Shown here piece after piece: positions 27,607-35,945 of a stretch of 64,000 nt of DNA. This DNA comes from Pseudomonas sp. REP124 (GTDB lineage: Bacteria; Pseudomonadota; Gammaproteobacteria; Pseudomonadales; Pseudomonadaceae). The notes beneath the pieces were generated by a model. It was not told the DNA's origin. It did not search any database and saw only the letters and a list, made by a program, of their open reading frames with translations. The position numbers and the translations under genes are program-made. The stretch's first letter is position 1; every line of letters starts with the position of its first letter. The stretch lies in the NCBI RefSeq assembly GCF_020164475.1, contig NZ_JAIQWX010000012.1:1-64000 (forward strand). Direction: 5' to 3'.

Positions 27607-28455
27607 ATGAAAGTCGAACAATTGACCTGCAACATCGGCGCGGAACTGATCGGCGTGAACCTCGCCGACGCGGTCCACGACGATGGTCTTTTCGCCGAGA
27701 TTCGTGCCCAGTTGCTCAAGCACCGGGTGTTGTTCCTGCGCGATCAGGACATCAGCCGCGCCGAGCACGTGGCCTTCGCCCGCCGGTTCGGCGAGCTGGA
27801 AGACCATCCGGTGGCCGGCAGCGATCCGGATCACCCGGGCCTGGTGCGCATCTACAAGAACCCCGACCAGCCGATGGACCGCTACGAAAACGCCTGGCAC
27901 ACCGACGCCACCTGGCGCGAGGCGCCGCCCATGGGCTGCGTGCTGCGTTGCGTGGAATGCCCGCCGGTGGGCGGCGACACCATGTGGACCAACATGGTCC
28001 AGGCGTACGCCAATCTGCCGGACGACGTGAAGCTGAAGATCGCCGACCTGCGCGCCCGTCACAGCATCGAAGCCAGCTTTGGCGCGGCCATGCCGATCGA
28101 GAAGCGCCTGGCACTCAAGGCCATGTACCCGGACGCCGAGCACCCGGTGGTGCGCACGCACCCGGAAACCGGTGAAAAAGTGCTGTTCGTCAACGCCTTC
28201 ACCACCCATTTCAGCAACTACCACACCCCTGACCGGGTGCGCTTCGGCCAGGACGCCAACCCGGGTGCCAGCGACTTGTTGCGTTACCTGATCAGCCAGG
28301 CCTACATCCCGGAGTACCAAGTGCGCTGGCGCTGGAAACCCAACAGCATCGCCATCTGGGACAACCGCAGCACCCAGCATTACGCCGTCATGGACTACCC
28401 GCCGTGCCATCGCAAGATGGAGCGCGCCGGGATCATCGGTGACAAGACCTACTGA
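27607..28455 (+). CDS. TauD/TfdA family 2-oxoglutarate-dependent dioxygenase
   Basis: A 282-residue Fe(II)/2-oxoglutarate dioxygenase. The facial triad is visible: His98 and Asp100 in AWHTDATW and the distal His near residue 258 in STQHYAVMDY. The 2-oxoglutarate-binding Arg follows in HRKMERAGI. Family members hydroxylate taurine, 2,4-D, sulfate esters or betaines; the substrate here is unknown. An upstream in-frame TTG sits almost on the ribosome site AGGGAG; ATG 27607, about ten bases after it, is the better start. Its place between an MDR enzyme and a BKACE suggests it hydroxylates a carbon later oxidised to a beta-keto acid (inference). Confidence 0.92.
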   Translation: MKVEQLTCNIGAELIGVNLADAVHDDGLFAEIRAQLLKHRVLFLRDQDISRAEHVAFARRFGELEDHPVAGSDPDHPGLVRIYKNPDQPMDRYENAWHTDATWREAPPMGCVLRCVECPPVGGDTMWTNMVQAYANLPDDVKLKIADLRARHSIEASFGAAMPIEKRLALKAMYPDAEHPVVRTHPETGEKVLFVNAFTTHFSNYHTPDRVRFGQDANPGASDLLRYLISQAYIPEYQVRWRWKPNSIAIWDNRSTQHYAVMDYPPCHRKMERAGIIGDKTY

Positions 28456-28487
28456 TCCGACCTTTCTGCATCCGCACTCATAAATAC

Positions 28488-28514
28488 GTCTGCCCGGCAC
28501 GACCCCGGGCGGAC
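28488..28514 (+). other. Stem-loop between dioxygenase and BKACE genes
   Basis: GTCTGCCCGG, a seven-base loop, CCGGGCGGAC: a 10-bp stem with one G-T pair and no T-run after it. It lies 29 bases before the BKACE start codon. It may set mRNA stability or expression ratios inside the operon. Confidence 0.45.
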
Positions 28515-28542
28515 GGGACAATCATAAGAACTGGAGTACACC

Positions 28543-29595
28543 ATGCAATTTTTTGACGATTCCCTGCACCCGGAAAACATGGAAAAGGTGGTCATCACCG
28601 TGGCCCCGTACGGCCCCGAGTGGATGCCGGAAGACTTCCCGGAAGACATCCCGCTGACCATGGACGAGCAGGTGCAGAAAGCGGTCGACTGCTACGAAGC
28701 CGGCGCCACCGTGCTGCACCTGCACGTGCGTGAACTGGACGGCAAGGGTTCCAAGCGCCTGTCCAAGTTCAACGAACTGATCGCCGGTGTGCGTGAAGCC
28801 GTGCCGGACATGATCATCCAGGTCGGCGGTTCGATCTCCTTCGCTCCGGAAAGCGAAGGCGAAGCGGCCAAGTGGCTGTCGGACGACACTCGCCACATGC
28901 TGGCCGAGCTGACGCCAAAACCGGATCAGGTCACCGTGGCGATCAACACCACCCAGATGAACATCATGGAGCTGCTGTATCCGGAGTACCTCAAGGGCAC
29001 TTCCCTGGATAACCCGATGGTGCATGCCGCCTACAGCGAAATGACCGTACCGGCGGGTCCGGCCTGGGTGGCCGAGCACCTCAAGCGCCTGATGGACAAC
29101 AACATCCAGCCGCACTTCCAGTTGACCGGCATGCACGCCCTGGAAACCCTCGAGCGCCTGGTGCGCCGTGGCGTGTACATGGGCCCGCTGAACCTGACCT
29201 GGATCGGCATCGGCGGCGGTTTCGACGGCCCGAACCCGTTCAACTTCTTCAATTTCATCCACCGCGCGCCGGACGGTTGCACCCTGACCAGCGAATCGCT
29301 GCTCAAGAACGTCATGCCGTTCAACACCATGTCCATGGCCATGGGGCTGCACCCGCGAGTGGGCAACGAGGACACTATCATTGATCACAAGGGCGACCGT
29401 TTCGGTTCGGTCGACCAGATCAAGCAGACCGTGCGCATCGCCCACGAACTGGGTCGCGAAATCGCCACCGGCAAAGAAGCCCGCGAGATCTACCGCATCG
29501 GTGTGAAGTACAACAGCATCGAAGAAACCCTGCTGGCCAACGGCATGGCCCCCAACCGCAAGGCGGGGCAGAAGGGCGTGCCGCAGCGCGGCTGA
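28543..29595 (+). CDS. Beta-keto acid cleavage enzyme (BKACE, formerly DUF849)
   Basis: A 350-residue TIM-barrel Zn enzyme of the 3-keto-5-aminohexanoate cleavage family. These enzymes convert a beta-keto acid plus acetyl-CoA to acetoacetate plus a new acyl-CoA. The Zn-binding HLH motif is in VLHLHVRE (His59, His61). A long N-terminal stretch up to PEDIPLTMDEQVQKAV and the C-terminal tail make it longer than the roughly 300-residue typical member. Substrates in the family range from carnitine-derived to lysine-derived keto acids; I cannot assign one. The gene sits between two stem-loops. Strong family match. Confidence 0.92.
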   Translation: MQFFDDSLHPENMEKVVITVAPYGPEWMPEDFPEDIPLTMDEQVQKAVDCYEAGATVLHLHVRELDGKGSKRLSKFNELIAGVREAVPDMIIQVGGSISFAPESEGEAAKWLSDDTRHMLAELTPKPDQVTVAINTTQMNIMELLYPEYLKGTSLDNPMVHAAYSEMTVPAGPAWVAEHLKRLMDNNIQPHFQLTGMHALETLERLVRRGVYMGPLNLTWIGIGGGFDGPNPFNFFNFIHRAPDGCTLTSESLLKNVMPFNTMSMAMGLHPRVGNEDTIIDHKGDRFGSVDQIKQTVRIAHELGREIATGKEAREIYRIGVKYNSIEETLLANGMAPNRKAGQKGVPQRG

Positions 29596-29602
29596 TCGAA
29601 AG

Positions 29603-29637
29603 ATTGGAAGCGAGAAGCCGTGACTTCTCGCCCCAAT
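29603..29637 (+). other. Stem-loop between BKACE and MFS genes
   Basis: Perfect 8-bp stem GCGAGAAG / CTTCTCGC (29610-29617 and 29624-29631) with a six-base loop. A short internal loop separates it from ATTGG/CCAAT pairs on the outside. No T-run follows. Likely a processing or partial termination hairpin within the operon. Confidence 0.45.
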
Positions 29638-29688
29638 CGCCAAAACAAGCTCGATAACAACAATAAAACTAGGTTTCGAGGAGGCTGA

Positions 29689-31008
29689 ATGGCCTTTCAC
29701 CCAATCGCTGGTGGCGATGACGACGGTGCCGTCGCTGTTACGCGTCCGTATGCCTGGATCGTCTTCGCTCTGACGTTCGGTCTGTTGATTTCCGATTACA
29801 TGTCGCGTCAGGTGCTGAACGCGGTATTCCCGCTGCTCAAGGGCGAATGGGCCCTGAGCGACGGTCAGCTGGGCCTGCTCAGCGGCATCGTCGCGCTGAT
29901 GGTCGGGCTGCTGACGTTCCCGCTGTCGTTGCTGGCTGATCGTTTCGGCCGGGTCAAGAGCCTGGCGCTGATGGCCATGCTCTGGAGCGTGGCGACCCTG
30001 GGTTGCGCGTTGGCCCAGGACTACCAGCAGATGTTCATCGCCCGCTTCATGGTCGGCGTCGGCGAGGCCGCCTACGGCAGTGTCGGCATCGCCGTGGTGA
30101 TTTCGGTGTTCCCCAAACACATGCGCGCGACCCTGGCCAGCGCGTTCATGGCCGGCGGCATGTTCGGTTCGGTGCTTGGCATGGCCCTGGGCGGCGCGAT
30201 TGCCGCCAAGCTGGGCTGGCGCTGGTCGTTTGCCGGGATGTCGTTGTTCGGCCTGGTGCTGGCGGCGCTGTACCCGATCATCGTCAAGGAAGCCAGGATT
30301 GCGCCCAAGCGCGTGGTGGACACGGCGACTGCCGCGGTCAAGCGTCCTTTGCGCACCCTGTGGTCGAGCAAGTCGGTGATTGCCACCTATATCGGCAGCG
30401 GTCTGCAACTGTTCGTCGGCGGTACGGTGATCGTGTGGATGCCCAGCTACCTCAATCGCTATTACGAGATGACCACGGACAAGGCGGGCGGCGTCGCGGC
30501 AATCATCGTGCTGTGTAGCGGTGCGGGGATGATCCTGTGCGGCATGCTCAGCGACCGTCTGTGCCGCAACTCGCCGGAGCGCAAGGTGGCGCTGGCAATC
30601 GCCTACTGCCTGGGCAGTTGCCTGCTGTTGTCGGCCGCGTTCGCCTTGCCGGCGGGGCCTGTGCAACTGCTGCTGATCTGCCTGGGCATGCTGATTGCCG
30701 CCGGCACTACCGGACCTGCGGGCGCGATGGTTGCCAACCTGACCCATTACTCGGTCCACGGCACGGCGTTCGCCACGCTGACCCTGGCCAACAACATGCT
30801 GGGCCTGGCGCCCGGACCGTTCCTGACCGGCAAGTTGTCCGACCTGATCGGTCTGCATGCGGCCTTCCAGCTGGTGCCGCTGGTCAGCCTCGCTGCCGCG
30901 GCGGTGTTCTTCTACGCCAAGTGTCATTACCACAAAGATATTGCCCGGATTCAGGGTCAGAGCGTGTCTGACCCTGTTGGTGAAGCCGGGCTCGAGGTGA
31001 AGTTGTGA
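29689..31008 (+). CDS. MFS transporter
   Basis: A 439-residue permease with 12 predicted membrane helices. Between helices 2 and 3 is the MFS signature LLADRFGRVKSL (near residue 82), and the equivalent C-terminal loop is GMLSDRLCR. Helix 1 includes the stretch LISDYMSRQVLNAVF. Substrate likely an organic acid or the starting compound of the adjacent pathway. The start has a strong GAGGAGG six bases upstream. Its stop overlaps the GTG start of the next gene by four bases. Confidence 0.93.
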   Translation: MAFHPIAGGDDDGAVAVTRPYAWIVFALTFGLLISDYMSRQVLNAVFPLLKGEWALSDGQLGLLSGIVALMVGLLTFPLSLLADRFGRVKSLALMAMLWSVATLGCALAQDYQQMFIARFMVGVGEAAYGSVGIAVVISVFPKHMRATLASAFMAGGMFGSVLGMALGGAIAAKLGWRWSFAGMSLFGLVLAALYPIIVKEARIAPKRVVDTATAAVKRPLRTLWSSKSVIATYIGSGLQLFVGGTVIVWMPSYLNRYYEMTTDKAGGVAAIIVLCSGAGMILCGMLSDRLCRNSPERKVALAIAYCLGSCLLLSAAFALPAGPVQLLLICLGMLIAAGTTGPAGAMVANLTHYSVHGTAFATLTLANNMLGLAPGPFLTGKLSDLIGLHAAFQLVPLVSLAAAAVFFYAKCHYHKDIARIQGQSVSDPVGEAGLEVKL

Positions 31009-31667
31009 GTCGTCGTTTACGTATTGATGTGTTTTTCGATTTCATTTGCCCCTGGTGCCTGATCGGCAAGCGTCAACTGGAGCATGCCCAGGTGCAGTTT
31101 CGCAGCCGTCACCCGGATGTGCAGATCACCACGATGTGGCATGGCGTGCAGTTGCTGCCGCAGATTCCGGTGCAGGGCGAACCCTTCGCCGAGTTCTACC
31201 GCAAGCGTCTGGGCAATGCCGACGCGGTGACGATGCGTCAGGCCCAGGTTCAGCAGGCGGCCGCGTCGGTGGGGTTGAAGATCGACCTTACTAACATTGC
31301 GACGATGCCTAACACGGCCGATGCCCATCGGTTGATGGAGCGGATCAGCACCCAGGGCAATGGCGTGCAGCGTGACGTTTTGCTGGAGCGTCTTTTCGCT
31401 GCCTATTTCCAGAAGGGCGAAGACCTGGGCGACCGTGAAACCTTGCTCGACATCGCACGTTCCTGCGGTATCGATCCGCAGGTCGTGACCGACTGCCTGA
31501 AGGGCGATGCCACACCCTTCGACGGTTTCCCCGGCGGGACCAGTGGCGTGCCGAGCTTTCAGTTCGATTGCCGCCTGACCGTGGTGGGCGCGCAACCGGC
31601 CCAGGCGTTGCTCGGGGCAATGAACGAAGCGCTCAAGGAAGGCGAGCGCGAGCGGCAGACAGCATGA
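31005..31667 (+). CDS. DsbA-family (FrnE-like) thioredoxin-fold protein
   Basis: A 220-residue cytosolic protein with an N-terminal CPWC redox motif (Cys15, Cys18 in FFDFICPWCLIGKRQLE), a helical insertion and a C-terminal thioredoxin half with the cis-Pro loop GTSGVPSFQF. FrnE-like enzymes act as disulfide isomerases or as glutathione-type isomerases in aromatic and polyketide pathways. The start is GTG, overlapping the upstream stop (GTGA). Also overlaps the following Rieske gene by four bases, so the four genes from MFS to YeiH are translationally linked. Confidence 0.92.
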   Translation: MSRRLRIDVFFDFICPWCLIGKRQLEHAQVQFRSRHPDVQITTMWHGVQLLPQIPVQGEPFAEFYRKRLGNADAVTMRQAQVQQAAASVGLKIDLTNIATMPNTADAHRLMERISTQGNGVQRDVLLERLFAAYFQKGEDLGDRETLLDIARSCGIDPQVVTDCLKGDATPFDGFPGGTSGVPSFQFDCRLTVVGAQPAQALLGAMNEALKEGERERQTA

Positions 31668-31990
31668 CCCGGCGCATTCCCGTACCGGCGGGCAAATTCC
31701 CGCCGGCCGGTGGCCGGGCGCTGTTCGAATTCGATGACAAGAGCCTGGCGTTGTTCAACGTCGACGGTGAGCTGTACGTCATCGACGACAGCTGCCCGCA
31801 TCAGGGCGCCTCGCTGTGTGGCGGGCGCCTTGAGGGCAGGGTGATTCAGTGTTGCGCCCACGGTCTGCGGTTCGATCTGCGCAGCGGTTATCTGCTCAAT
31901 TCCAATCTGGTGAAGGTCAACAACTACCCGGTCGAGATCATCGACGACCAGGCGTTTATCGTCATCGCTTCAGAGGAGTCCGCGCCATGA
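31664..31990 (+). CDS. Small Rieske [2Fe-2S] protein
   Basis: A 108-residue ferredoxin-like Rieske protein, near the size of NirD-like and dioxygenase-type ferredoxins. The cluster ligands are Cys44-x-His46 (SCPHQGASL) and Cys63-x2-His66 (QCCAHGLRF). It would pass electrons to an oxygenase or be a small redox sensor. The only oxygenase in the operon is the TauD-type enzyme, which does not need a ferredoxin, so its partner is unclear. The frame extends upstream inside the previous gene, but ATG 31664 (ATGA overlap) is the natural start. Confidence 0.9.
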   Translation: MTRRIPVPAGKFPPAGGRALFEFDDKSLALFNVDGELYVIDDSCPHQGASLCGGRLEGRVIQCCAHGLRFDLRSGYLLNSNLVKVNNYPVEIIDDQAFIVIASEESAP

Positions 31991-32997
31991 GCGCCATTGC
32001 CCTGACCCGTATCCACAGTCGCACGCGCGAACTGGCACCGGGGTTTATCGTCAGCCTGATCGTGGCCGCCGCCGCCTCGTTTCTGTCCGAGCACTACGGT
32101 GCGCCGGTCATGCTGTTTGCCTTGCTGCTGGGCATGGCCTTGAATTTTCTAGCCGATGACGGTGCGTGCAAGGCCGGCGTCGAATTCACCGCGCGCACGG
32201 TGCTGCGCATTGGCGTGGCGTTGCTGGGCATGCGCATCACCCTGGAACAGATGGCGGCGCTGGGCTGGAAGCCGATTGCGCTGGTGGTGATTCTGGTGGT
32301 GGTGACCATCGGCGTGTCGGTGATCGCGGCCAAGGCCCTGGGCTTCCAGCGCCTGTTCGGCATGCTCACCGGCGGCGCGACGGCCATCTGCGGCGCTTCC
32401 GCGGCCCTGGCGCTGGCGGCGGCACTGCCCAATCATCCGCAGAAAGAGCGCGCGACGTTGTTTACTGTGATCGGCGTCTCTGCGCTGTCGACGATGGCGA
32501 TGATCGTCTACCCGATGATCGCCAACTGGCTGCACCTGTCGCCGCAACTGGCGGGGGTGTTCCTCGGCGCGACCATTCACGATGTGGCCCAGGTGGTGGG
32601 TGCGGGTTACAGCATGTCCACCGAGACCGGCGACACGGCCACGGTGGTCAAGCTGATGCGTGTTGCCATGTTGCTGCCGGTGATCGTCACCGCCGCCATG
32701 ATTACCCGTATGCAGGGCGCTGACCCGACCGGCAAGCGGCCGCCGTTGCTGCCTTGGTTCGCCGTGGGCTTTCTGATATTGGCCTGCATCAACAGCACCG
32801 GTTGGGTGGTCCCGGCGGTTCAGAGTGCAGTGAATGAATTGTCGCGTTGGTGCCTGGTGATTTCCATCAGTGCTCTGGGGATGAAGACCCGGCTGAAAGA
32901 GCTGGCGTCGGTGGGGATCAAGCCGATTTTGTTGATGGTGGGGGAGACTGTGTTCTTGGTTGTTCTGGTGTTGCTGTTGCTGCATTGGGGGGCCTGA
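31987..32997 (+). CDS. YeiH family putative sulfate exporter (UPF0324)
   Basis: A 336-residue membrane protein with about ten helices. Typical YeiH features are LFALLLGMALNFL, GIALLGMRI-type text (VALLGMRITLEQM), the Gly/Ala-rich GGATAICGASAALALAAAL and FLGATIHDVAQVVGAGYSMS. The family is proposed to export sulfate or sulfonate-derived anions. ATG 31987 overlaps the previous stop by four bases; the longer frame to 31849 lies wholly in the Rieske gene. Together with a TauD-type dioxygenase it raises the option of a sulfur-containing substrate for the whole operon, which is inference. Last gene before the terminator. Confidence 0.9.
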   Translation: MSAIALTRIHSRTRELAPGFIVSLIVAAAASFLSEHYGAPVMLFALLLGMALNFLADDGACKAGVEFTARTVLRIGVALLGMRITLEQMAALGWKPIALVVILVVVTIGVSVIAAKALGFQRLFGMLTGGATAICGASAALALAAALPNHPQKERATLFTVIGVSALSTMAMIVYPMIANWLHLSPQLAGVFLGATIHDVAQVVGAGYSMSTETGDTATVVKLMRVAMLLPVIVTAAMITRMQGADPTGKRPPLLPWFAVGFLILACINSTGWVVPAVQSAVNELSRWCLVISISALGMKTRLKELASVGIKPILLMVGETVFLVVLVLLLLHWGA

Positions 32998-33013
32998 CGA
33001 TAGTGGCAGGGCT

Positions 33014-33074
33014 GCAGCACGTTGACTCCTGACGTGTTGCGGTCGACGGCCGGTGCCTGAAAACACCGGCTTTT
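33014..33074 (+). terminator. Tandem stem-loops ending the 26.6-33.0 kb operon
   Basis: First hairpin GCAGCACGT / ACGTGTTGC (33014-33040), nine pairs with one G-T. Second hairpin GCCGGTG, eight-base loop, CACCGGC at 33049-33070, followed by TTTT. The second is a good intrinsic terminator 50-odd bases after the YeiH stop. Confidence 0.75.
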
Positions 33075-33126
33075 CGCGGCGACTGTACCAGCAGTTGCCG
33101 TTTTTTTTTGCCTGGATATCGGACCC

Positions 33127-33263
33127 GTAGGAGTGAGGCTTGCCCGCGAAGGCGTCGGGTCGCCAACTACTTTATTCCTGATGTACACCGAACCACTGTG
33201 GGAGCGGGCTTGCTCGCGAAGACGGCCTCACAGACAGCCCAATTCTTCCTGATGTACACCGAA
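33127..33263. repeat. Tandem REP units before the large inverted repeat
   Basis: Single REP cores follow one another. The flank CTGATGTACACCGAACCA plus a REP occurs twice (about 33178 and 33249, 71 bases apart), showing a local tandem copy event. The second copy runs into the left arm of the large inverted repeat. Confidence 0.7.
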
Positions 33264-33555
33264 CCATTGTGGGAGCGAGCCTGCTCGCGAGCTTTTTTGG
33301 TCGTGTACATATCCATTGCTGCGGTAACGGCCACTTATGGTTCCGCTCTTACAGCGGGTCACTTTCGAAAAGCGCGAAAGTAACCAAAGCGCTCATGCCC
33401 CTGACGTTCGGTGCCTCGCTGTGGCTCGGCATGCCCTCCTTCCGGTCCTGCTCCGTGGGCCCGCCGCCATCGGCCATCCATGGCCGGGGGCGGCTACCGC
33501 GGCATCCTTGCCGCGGTGCCCACTGCGCAGAACCTCCACTCGGCCTCTCGAGGGG
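33264..33555 (+). repeat. Left arm of large inverted repeat
   Basis: About 292 bases, from CCATTGTGGGAGCGAGCCTG to about TCTCGAGGGG, matching the complement of 34141-34430 with roughly 90 percent identity by eye. The arm contains several stem-loops: 33357-33385 (ACTTTCG/CGAAAGT), 33496-33517 (ACCGCGGCA/TGCCGCGGT) and a GGCCATCCATGGCC palindrome. Two of these stems keep pairing although their bases differ from the other arm. An open frame crosses the arm, but I take it as non-coding. Confidence 0.85.
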
Positions 33556-34140
33556 GCGTACACCGCCAAGCCGAGGCGGCCTGAAAGCCGACCTGGTCCT
33601 TGAAGCGCACGCGTTCCCCCTGTGGGAGCGTGGCTTGCCCGCGATGGTCGTTAACGATAACGCTGGCTACCTGATGCCCCGTGGTGTTCTCTCGTGCATC
33701 GCGAGCAAGCTCGGCTCCTACAGTGATCGCGTCGTTCACCAATTTTGTGACCGACACATAACACCTGTGGGAGCGGGCTTGCTCGCGAAGAGGCCGTGTC
33801 AGGCGACATCACTGTTGAATGACACACCGTATTCGCGAGCAAGCCCGCTCCCACATTTGGTTTGGGGTACACCCGGGAAACCAGGTCGGCTACTAGGCCG
33901 CCATCGCTGGCAAGCCAGCTCCCACAGGTTTTGTGGTGAACACAAGATCTGTGATCCACACCAAATCACTGTAGGAGCTAGCTTGCTCGCGATGGTGTTC
34001 AACGATAACGCTGGCTACCTGATGCCCCGCGGCATCCCGACCTTCATCGCGAGCAAGCTCGGCTGCTACACGAAACCACAGCCAGGCCGGCCGGTAGGCC
34101 GCCTCGCTTTTGCTTTGCTTTGGCTTTTGATTTTGAGGTG
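33556..34140. repeat. REP-rich spacer of the large inverted repeat
   Basis: The 585 bases between the arms contain at least eight REP cores of three subtypes (GGAGCGTGGCTTGCCCGCGA, GAGCGGGCTTGCTCGCGA, GGAGCTAGCTTGCTCGCGA), mostly as inverted pairs. No gene is supported here. Confidence 0.8.
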
Positions 34141-34430
34141 CCCCGTCGGAAGGCCGAGCGCAGGTTCTGCGCAGTGGGCAACCCGGCATGGATGCCGGGT
34201 TAGCCGCCCCCGGCCATGGATGGCCGATGGCGGCGGGCCCACGGAGCAGGACCGGAGCGAGGGAATGCCGAGCCTAGGCGAGGCACCGGACGTCAGGGGA
34301 TAAAAGCGCTTGGTTACTTGGCGCTTTTCCAAGTGACCCGCTGTAAGAGCGGAACCATTAGCGGCCGTTACCGCAGCAATGGATATGTACACAACCAAAA
34401 AGCTCGCGAGCAGGCTCGCTCCCACAATGG
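34141..34430 (-). repeat. Right arm of large inverted repeat
   Basis: Complement of the left arm at 33264-33555. Its stem-loops are at 34180-34201 (AACCCGGCA/TGCCGGGTT around a short loop) and 34312-34338 (ACTTGG/CCAAGT around GCGCTTTT). The arm ends in the same REP unit as the left arm. Followed by two tandem REP units to about 34570. Confidence 0.85.
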
Positions 34431-34572
34431 GTCAGGGGTACACCCGCAAAAATCAGGTTGGCTGCGAGGCCGCCTTCGCGAGCAAGCCCGCTCCCACAGT
34501 TCGGGGTACATCCGCAAAAAAAGGGTTGGTCGCGAGGACGCCTTCGCGAGCAAGCCTCGCTCCTACAGGTCC
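34431..34572. repeat. Two tandem REP-bearing units
   Basis: A unit of about 67 bases (GGGGTACACCCGCAAAAA... then a CGCCTTCGCGAGCAAGC REP core) occurs twice in tandem, the last copy ending at the 3' end of the AraC-type gene. The last REP overlaps the region just past or at its stop codon. Confidence 0.7.
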
Positions 34573-35591
34573 GGTGGGGTAGAGGGCTTGCCCTGCTTAT
34601 GCGATGCCCGCCAAGCCGCCGGAGGCATGCCGAACTGGCTGATGAACCAGCGGGTAAACGAACTGGCCATGGAATACCCGAGCATATCGGCGATCCGGCT
34701 GAGCGAGTAGTTCGGATTATCCAGATACCGCAACACCAGATCCCGCCGCACATCATTGATCACATCGTTAAACGCACAACCATCATCCTTCAACCGCCGC
34801 TGCAAAGTCCGCACATTCATCCCCTGACTCTGCGCCACCTGCTCAATCGTGGCACGCCCCATCGGCAGCAGCAGATAAATAGCCTTACGCACCTCGAACA
34901 ACATCGAAGCGCCTTCATTACTCTGCAGCGAATCAAGATAACTCTGCGCATACCGCGCCATGGCCGGATCCGCATTGGGATTGGTCATGTCCAGACTCGC
35001 ATCCGAACACACGATGCCATTGAACTCGCTGCCAAACTCCAGCGTGCAACCAAACAACCGCCGATGCAGCTGCAGATTCTCCGGCGCCTGATGGGTGAAA
35101 TTGACACTGTAAGGATGCCAGTGCGAGCCGAGCAGGGCAGAGCACAGGCGGAACATCACCCCCAGCGCCAGCTCCGTGGCCTGGCGGCTGGGCATTGGTG
35201 ATTCGGTGACCACCTCTTCGCGAATGATCACCATCTTGCCGGCTTCTTCGATGAAGATCGCCAATGAGTCGTTCATCAGGTGCCGATAGTTGACCACCAC
35301 CTGCAATGCCTCGCGCAAGGTGCGCTGGTGACTGAGCAACAGACTGACCACGCCGAAATCCGACAATTGCCGCGACTCGGCCATGCTCAGGCCGAAGTTC
35401 TGGCAGCCACTGGCGGCGGCCGAATCTTCCAGCAGACGCACGGCGGCATCGATGGAAATGCGGTGTTCGGGCGCTTGCAGCTGGGCCTTGCTCAGGCCGA
35501 CGCCCGCCAATACATCACGCGGGTTGAACGACAGGTACTGAGTGACCTCCAGGTAGTTGGTCAACACAGCGGCGCGTACAAGCTTGGTCAT
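34563..35591 (-). CDS. AraC-family transcriptional regulator
   Basis: A 342-residue regulator. The N-terminal about 220 residues form the arabinose-binding-domain-like region seen in OruR/ArgR-like and other Pseudomonas AraC members (FGVVSLLLSHQRTLREALQV). The C-terminal double helix-turn-helix is clear: ATIEQVAQSQGMNVRTLQRR and YSLSRIADMLGYSMASSFTRWF. It is divergent from the hydrolase/DUF1302 operon, so it most likely controls that operon; two 21-bp-spaced direct repeats in the shared gap support this. A hydrophobic or acidic catabolite is the probable ligand (inference). Its 3' end runs into REP DNA. Confidence 0.93.
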   Translation of the reverse strand: MTKLVRAAVLTNYLEVTQYLSFNPRDVLAGVGLSKAQLQAPEHRISIDAAVRLLEDSAAASGCQNFGLSMAESRQLSDFGVVSLLLSHQRTLREALQVVVNYRHLMNDSLAIFIEEAGKMVIIREEVVTESPMPSRQATELALGVMFRLCSALLGSHWHPYSVNFTHQAPENLQLHRRLFGCTLEFGSEFNGIVCSDASLDMTNPNADPAMARYAQSYLDSLQSNEGASMLFEVRKAIYLLLPMGRATIEQVAQSQGMNVRTLQRRLKDDGCAFNDVINDVRRDLVLRYLDNPNYSLSRIADMLGYSMASSFTRWFISQFGMPPAAWRASHKQGKPSTPPDL

Positions 35592-35828
35592 GCGATGGTC
35601 TTTCCCGGGCCAATTGCGGTGGAAACAAGCGTGGCGACTATAGCCAGCACATCATCGATTGAACAGTTGCGAATTCGCCGCCGACGGTCGTTGCGAACGG
35701 CCGAAAATCACCCGTCCCAGACGCCTCGATCGAGCTGCACCCATTGATTACAGCGGCCTGCACGGCAACCGTGGGATTTCTTGATCAACGGTAGCACAGC
35801 GATGGCCAATGCCCATTTGTCATGAAAA

Positions 35829-35859
35829 GAAAAGTGCCTGACGTCCAATGAAAAGCGCC
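35829..35859 (+). promoter_or_regulatory. Direct repeats, candidate AraC-type operator
   Basis: GAAAAGTGCC at 35829-35838 and GAAAAGCGCC at 35850-35859 differ at one base and are exactly 21 bases apart, two helical turns. This is the usual layout for AraC/XylS activator half-sites. They lie about 90 bases before the GTG start of the hydrolase gene, which leaves room for a promoter near 35875-35900. The rest of the gap 35592-35945 shows no gene. Confidence 0.5.
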
Positions 35860-35945
35860 CGGGGTGGGGGGTCTTTAATGTCGGTACTACAAGAAAGCGC
35901 TGACCACCGAGTCAGCCGATTCACCGTGATAGCGAAGGTGTAGAC

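Noticed and set aside
26560..30933. Very long minus-strand open frames (653 and 803 codons) opposite the BKACE operon
   Set aside because: They mirror high GC3 genes on the plus strand, are rich in His, Gln, Arg and Val in the manner of shadow frames, and have no motif.
33269..34303. 344-codon frame through the large inverted repeat
   Set aside because: It crosses both arms and the REP-rich spacer, and translates repeat DNA; composition is not protein-like.
33127..34572. CRISPR array
   Set aside because: Regular repeats are REP palindromes with variable spacing and orientation, and no cas gene is present.
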